From Selenomonadales bacterium (lineage in GTDB: Bacteria; Bacillota; Negativicutes; RGIG982): a DNA stretch of 5,884 nt. Location: assembly GCA_017390595.1 (NCBI GenBank), contig JAFPBC010000050.1, positions 1-5,884 of the forward strand, in the 5' to 3' direction. Positions within the stretch are counted from its first letter, which is position 1, and every line of letters begins with the position of its first letter. The translations under genes and the position numbers were made by a program. Positions 4,860-5,884 of the stretch are shown here, in pieces. The notes below the pieces were generated by a model. That model was given only the letters and a program-made list of their open reading frames with translations. It was not told the DNA's origin and ran no database searches.

Positions 4860-5884
4860 TTGAGTAAATTTTTCCGTAATATCGGCGTATACTTGCTGCT
4901 CATCATCGCGGCAGTATCGCTTATCGATTTTTATTCGAGTGAAACAGACCAAACGAAAGAGACGACGTATACACAGCTTCTGACCGATCTCAACGCAGGC
5001 AACATCAGCAAAGTCACCATCGTTGAGAATACCCTCAGCGGTACGCTCAAAGACGGTACCGAGTTCCGTACGGTCGTGCCCGAAGATCCGACGCTCATCG
5101 GCGCGCTCCGTCAGCACGGCGTAGAGATCAAAGCAGAGCTTCCGCCTACGCCGCCGTGGTGGGCGACCGTCTTATCGTCGATCCTTCCCATTCTGCTTCT
5201 CATCGGTGTCTGGTTCTTCATGATGCAGCAGTCGCAGGGCGGCGGCTCGCGCGTGATGTCGTTCGGCAAGAGCCGCGCGAAGCTCCACAGCGATGACAAA
5301 GTCAAAGTGACGTTCAAAAACGTCGCGGGCGCAGACGAAGCAAAACAGGAGCTCGAAGAAGTCGTCGAATTCCTCAAACATCCGAAAAAATTCAACGATC
5401 TCGGCGCGCGTATCCCGAAAGGCGTGCTCCTCATGGGCCCGCCGGGTACCGGTAAAACGCTCCTCGCGAAAGCCGTTGCGGGCGAAGCGGGCGTACCGTT
5501 CTTCACCATCAGCGGTTCGGACTTCGTTGAGATGTTCGTCGGTGTCGGTGCGTCGCGTGTACGCGACCTGTTCGAACAGGCGAAAAAGAGCGCGCCTTGT
5601 ATCGTATTCATCGATGAGATCGATGCCGTCGGTCGTCAGCGCGGCGCGGGTCTCGGCGGTGGTCACGACGAACGTGAACAGACGCTCAACCAGCTTCTCG
5701 TAGAAATGGACGGTTTCGCGGCGAATGAAGGTATCATCATCATCGCGGCAACGAACCGCCCCGACATCTTAGACCCCGCACTTCTCCGTCCGGGTCGTTT
5801 CGACAGACAGATCGTCGTCGATCGCCCAGACGTCAAAGGCCGTGAAGCCATCCTTCGCGTCCATACGAAAGGCAAACCGATCGA
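4860..5884 (+). CDS. ftsH: FtsH, membrane AAA+ zinc metalloprotease (5' part)
   Basis: The first 341 codons; the gene continues beyond the window, and the protease half with its HEXXH zinc site is not visible. FtsH is a hexameric, ATP-driven protease in the cytoplasmic membrane that degrades misfolded membrane proteins and regulators; in B. subtilis it is also needed for sporulation. Transmembrane segment 1 is at about residues 7-24, and an extracytoplasmic domain spans about 25-100. Segment 2 is at about 103-122, and the AAA+ core begins near 150. Visible motifs are Walker A GPPGTGKT (193-200), pore loop MFVGVG (225-230), Walker B IVFIDEID (248-255) and the second region of homology from ATNR (297-300). 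R313 and R316 (PGRFDR) are the arginine fingers. Start is TTG at 4860 after AAGGAGG. It appears to have its own promoter. Confidence 0.97.
   Translation, partial: MSKFFRNIGVYLLLIIAAVSLIDFYSSETDQTKETTYTQLLTDLNAGNISKVTIVENTLSGTLKDGTEFRTVVPEDPTLIGALRQHGVEIKAELPPTPPWWATVLSSILPILLLIGVWFFMMQQSQGGGSRVMSFGKSRAKLHSDDKVKVTFKNVAGADEAKQELEEVVEFLKHPKKFNDLGARIPKGVLLMGPPGTGKTLLAKAVAGEAGVPFFTISGSDFVEMFVGVGASRVRDLFEQAKKSAPCIVFIDEIDAVGRQRGAGLGGGHDEREQTLNQLLVEMDGFAANEGIIIIAATNRPDILDPALLRPGRFDRQIVVDRPDVKGREAILRVHTKGKPI

Noticed and set aside
1..5884. Search for a new defence system, mobile element, CRISPR array, or tRNA/rRNA gene
   Set aside because: All long + strand genes belong to known core families in a conserved order. 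No transposase, phage gene, terminal repeats, spaced repeats or RNA-gene structure was seen.

Overview
The window is a stretch of bacterial chromosome with every gene on the + strand. In order it holds the 3' end of a yabR-like S1-domain RNA-binding protein gene, spoIIE, tilS, hpt and the 5' part of ftsH. This is the yabR-spoIIE-tilS-hpt-ftsH neighbourhood known from Bacillus subtilis and other Firmicutes. The B. subtilis tRNAs between yabR and spoIIE are absent, and so are its yabS/yabT genes between spoIIE and tilS. I assign the organism to an endospore-forming or formerly spore-forming Firmicute. From memory of FtsH and YabR tails and the fairly high GC, I suspect a Negativicute of the Selenomonas type. 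The phylum-level call is strong; the class-level call is only a suspicion.

Layout. Positions 2-178 encode the last 58 residues of the S1-domain protein and are followed by a clear intrinsic terminator (196-225). The gap before spoIIE (179-383) holds a possible Spo0A-type sigma-A promoter with an unusually long 21-bp spacer, two Spo0A-box-like sequences, an A/T-tract inverted repeat and an uncertain 38-codon cysteine-rich reading frame. spoIIE (384-2780) is a complete membrane-anchored PP2C phosphatase with its catalytic aspartates intact. A strong GC-rich hairpin with an interrupted T-run (2825-2857) separates it from tilS (2878-4233). tilS and hpt (4237-4776) are 3 bp apart and probably co-translated. 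ftsH begins at a TTG codon (4860), has its own sigma-A-like extended -10 promoter (4793-4821), and runs off the window after residue 341, inside the AAA+ domain.

How the genes fit together. SpoIIE links asymmetric division to sigma-F activation early in sporulation. TilS (tRNA-Ile lysidine synthetase), Hpt (purine salvage) and FtsH (membrane AAA+ protease) are housekeeping functions. In B. subtilis, TilS and HprT have been reported to form a complex that activates ftsH transcription, so the tight tilS-hpt pair next to a separate ftsH promoter fits a conserved regulatory unit. No mobile element, CRISPR array, tRNA or rRNA was seen. The window is mostly a conserved core region. The points worth a second look are regulatory: the spoIIE promoter region, the spoIIE/tilS hairpin, the ftsH start, and a change in coding-strand G/C bias inside spoIIE.
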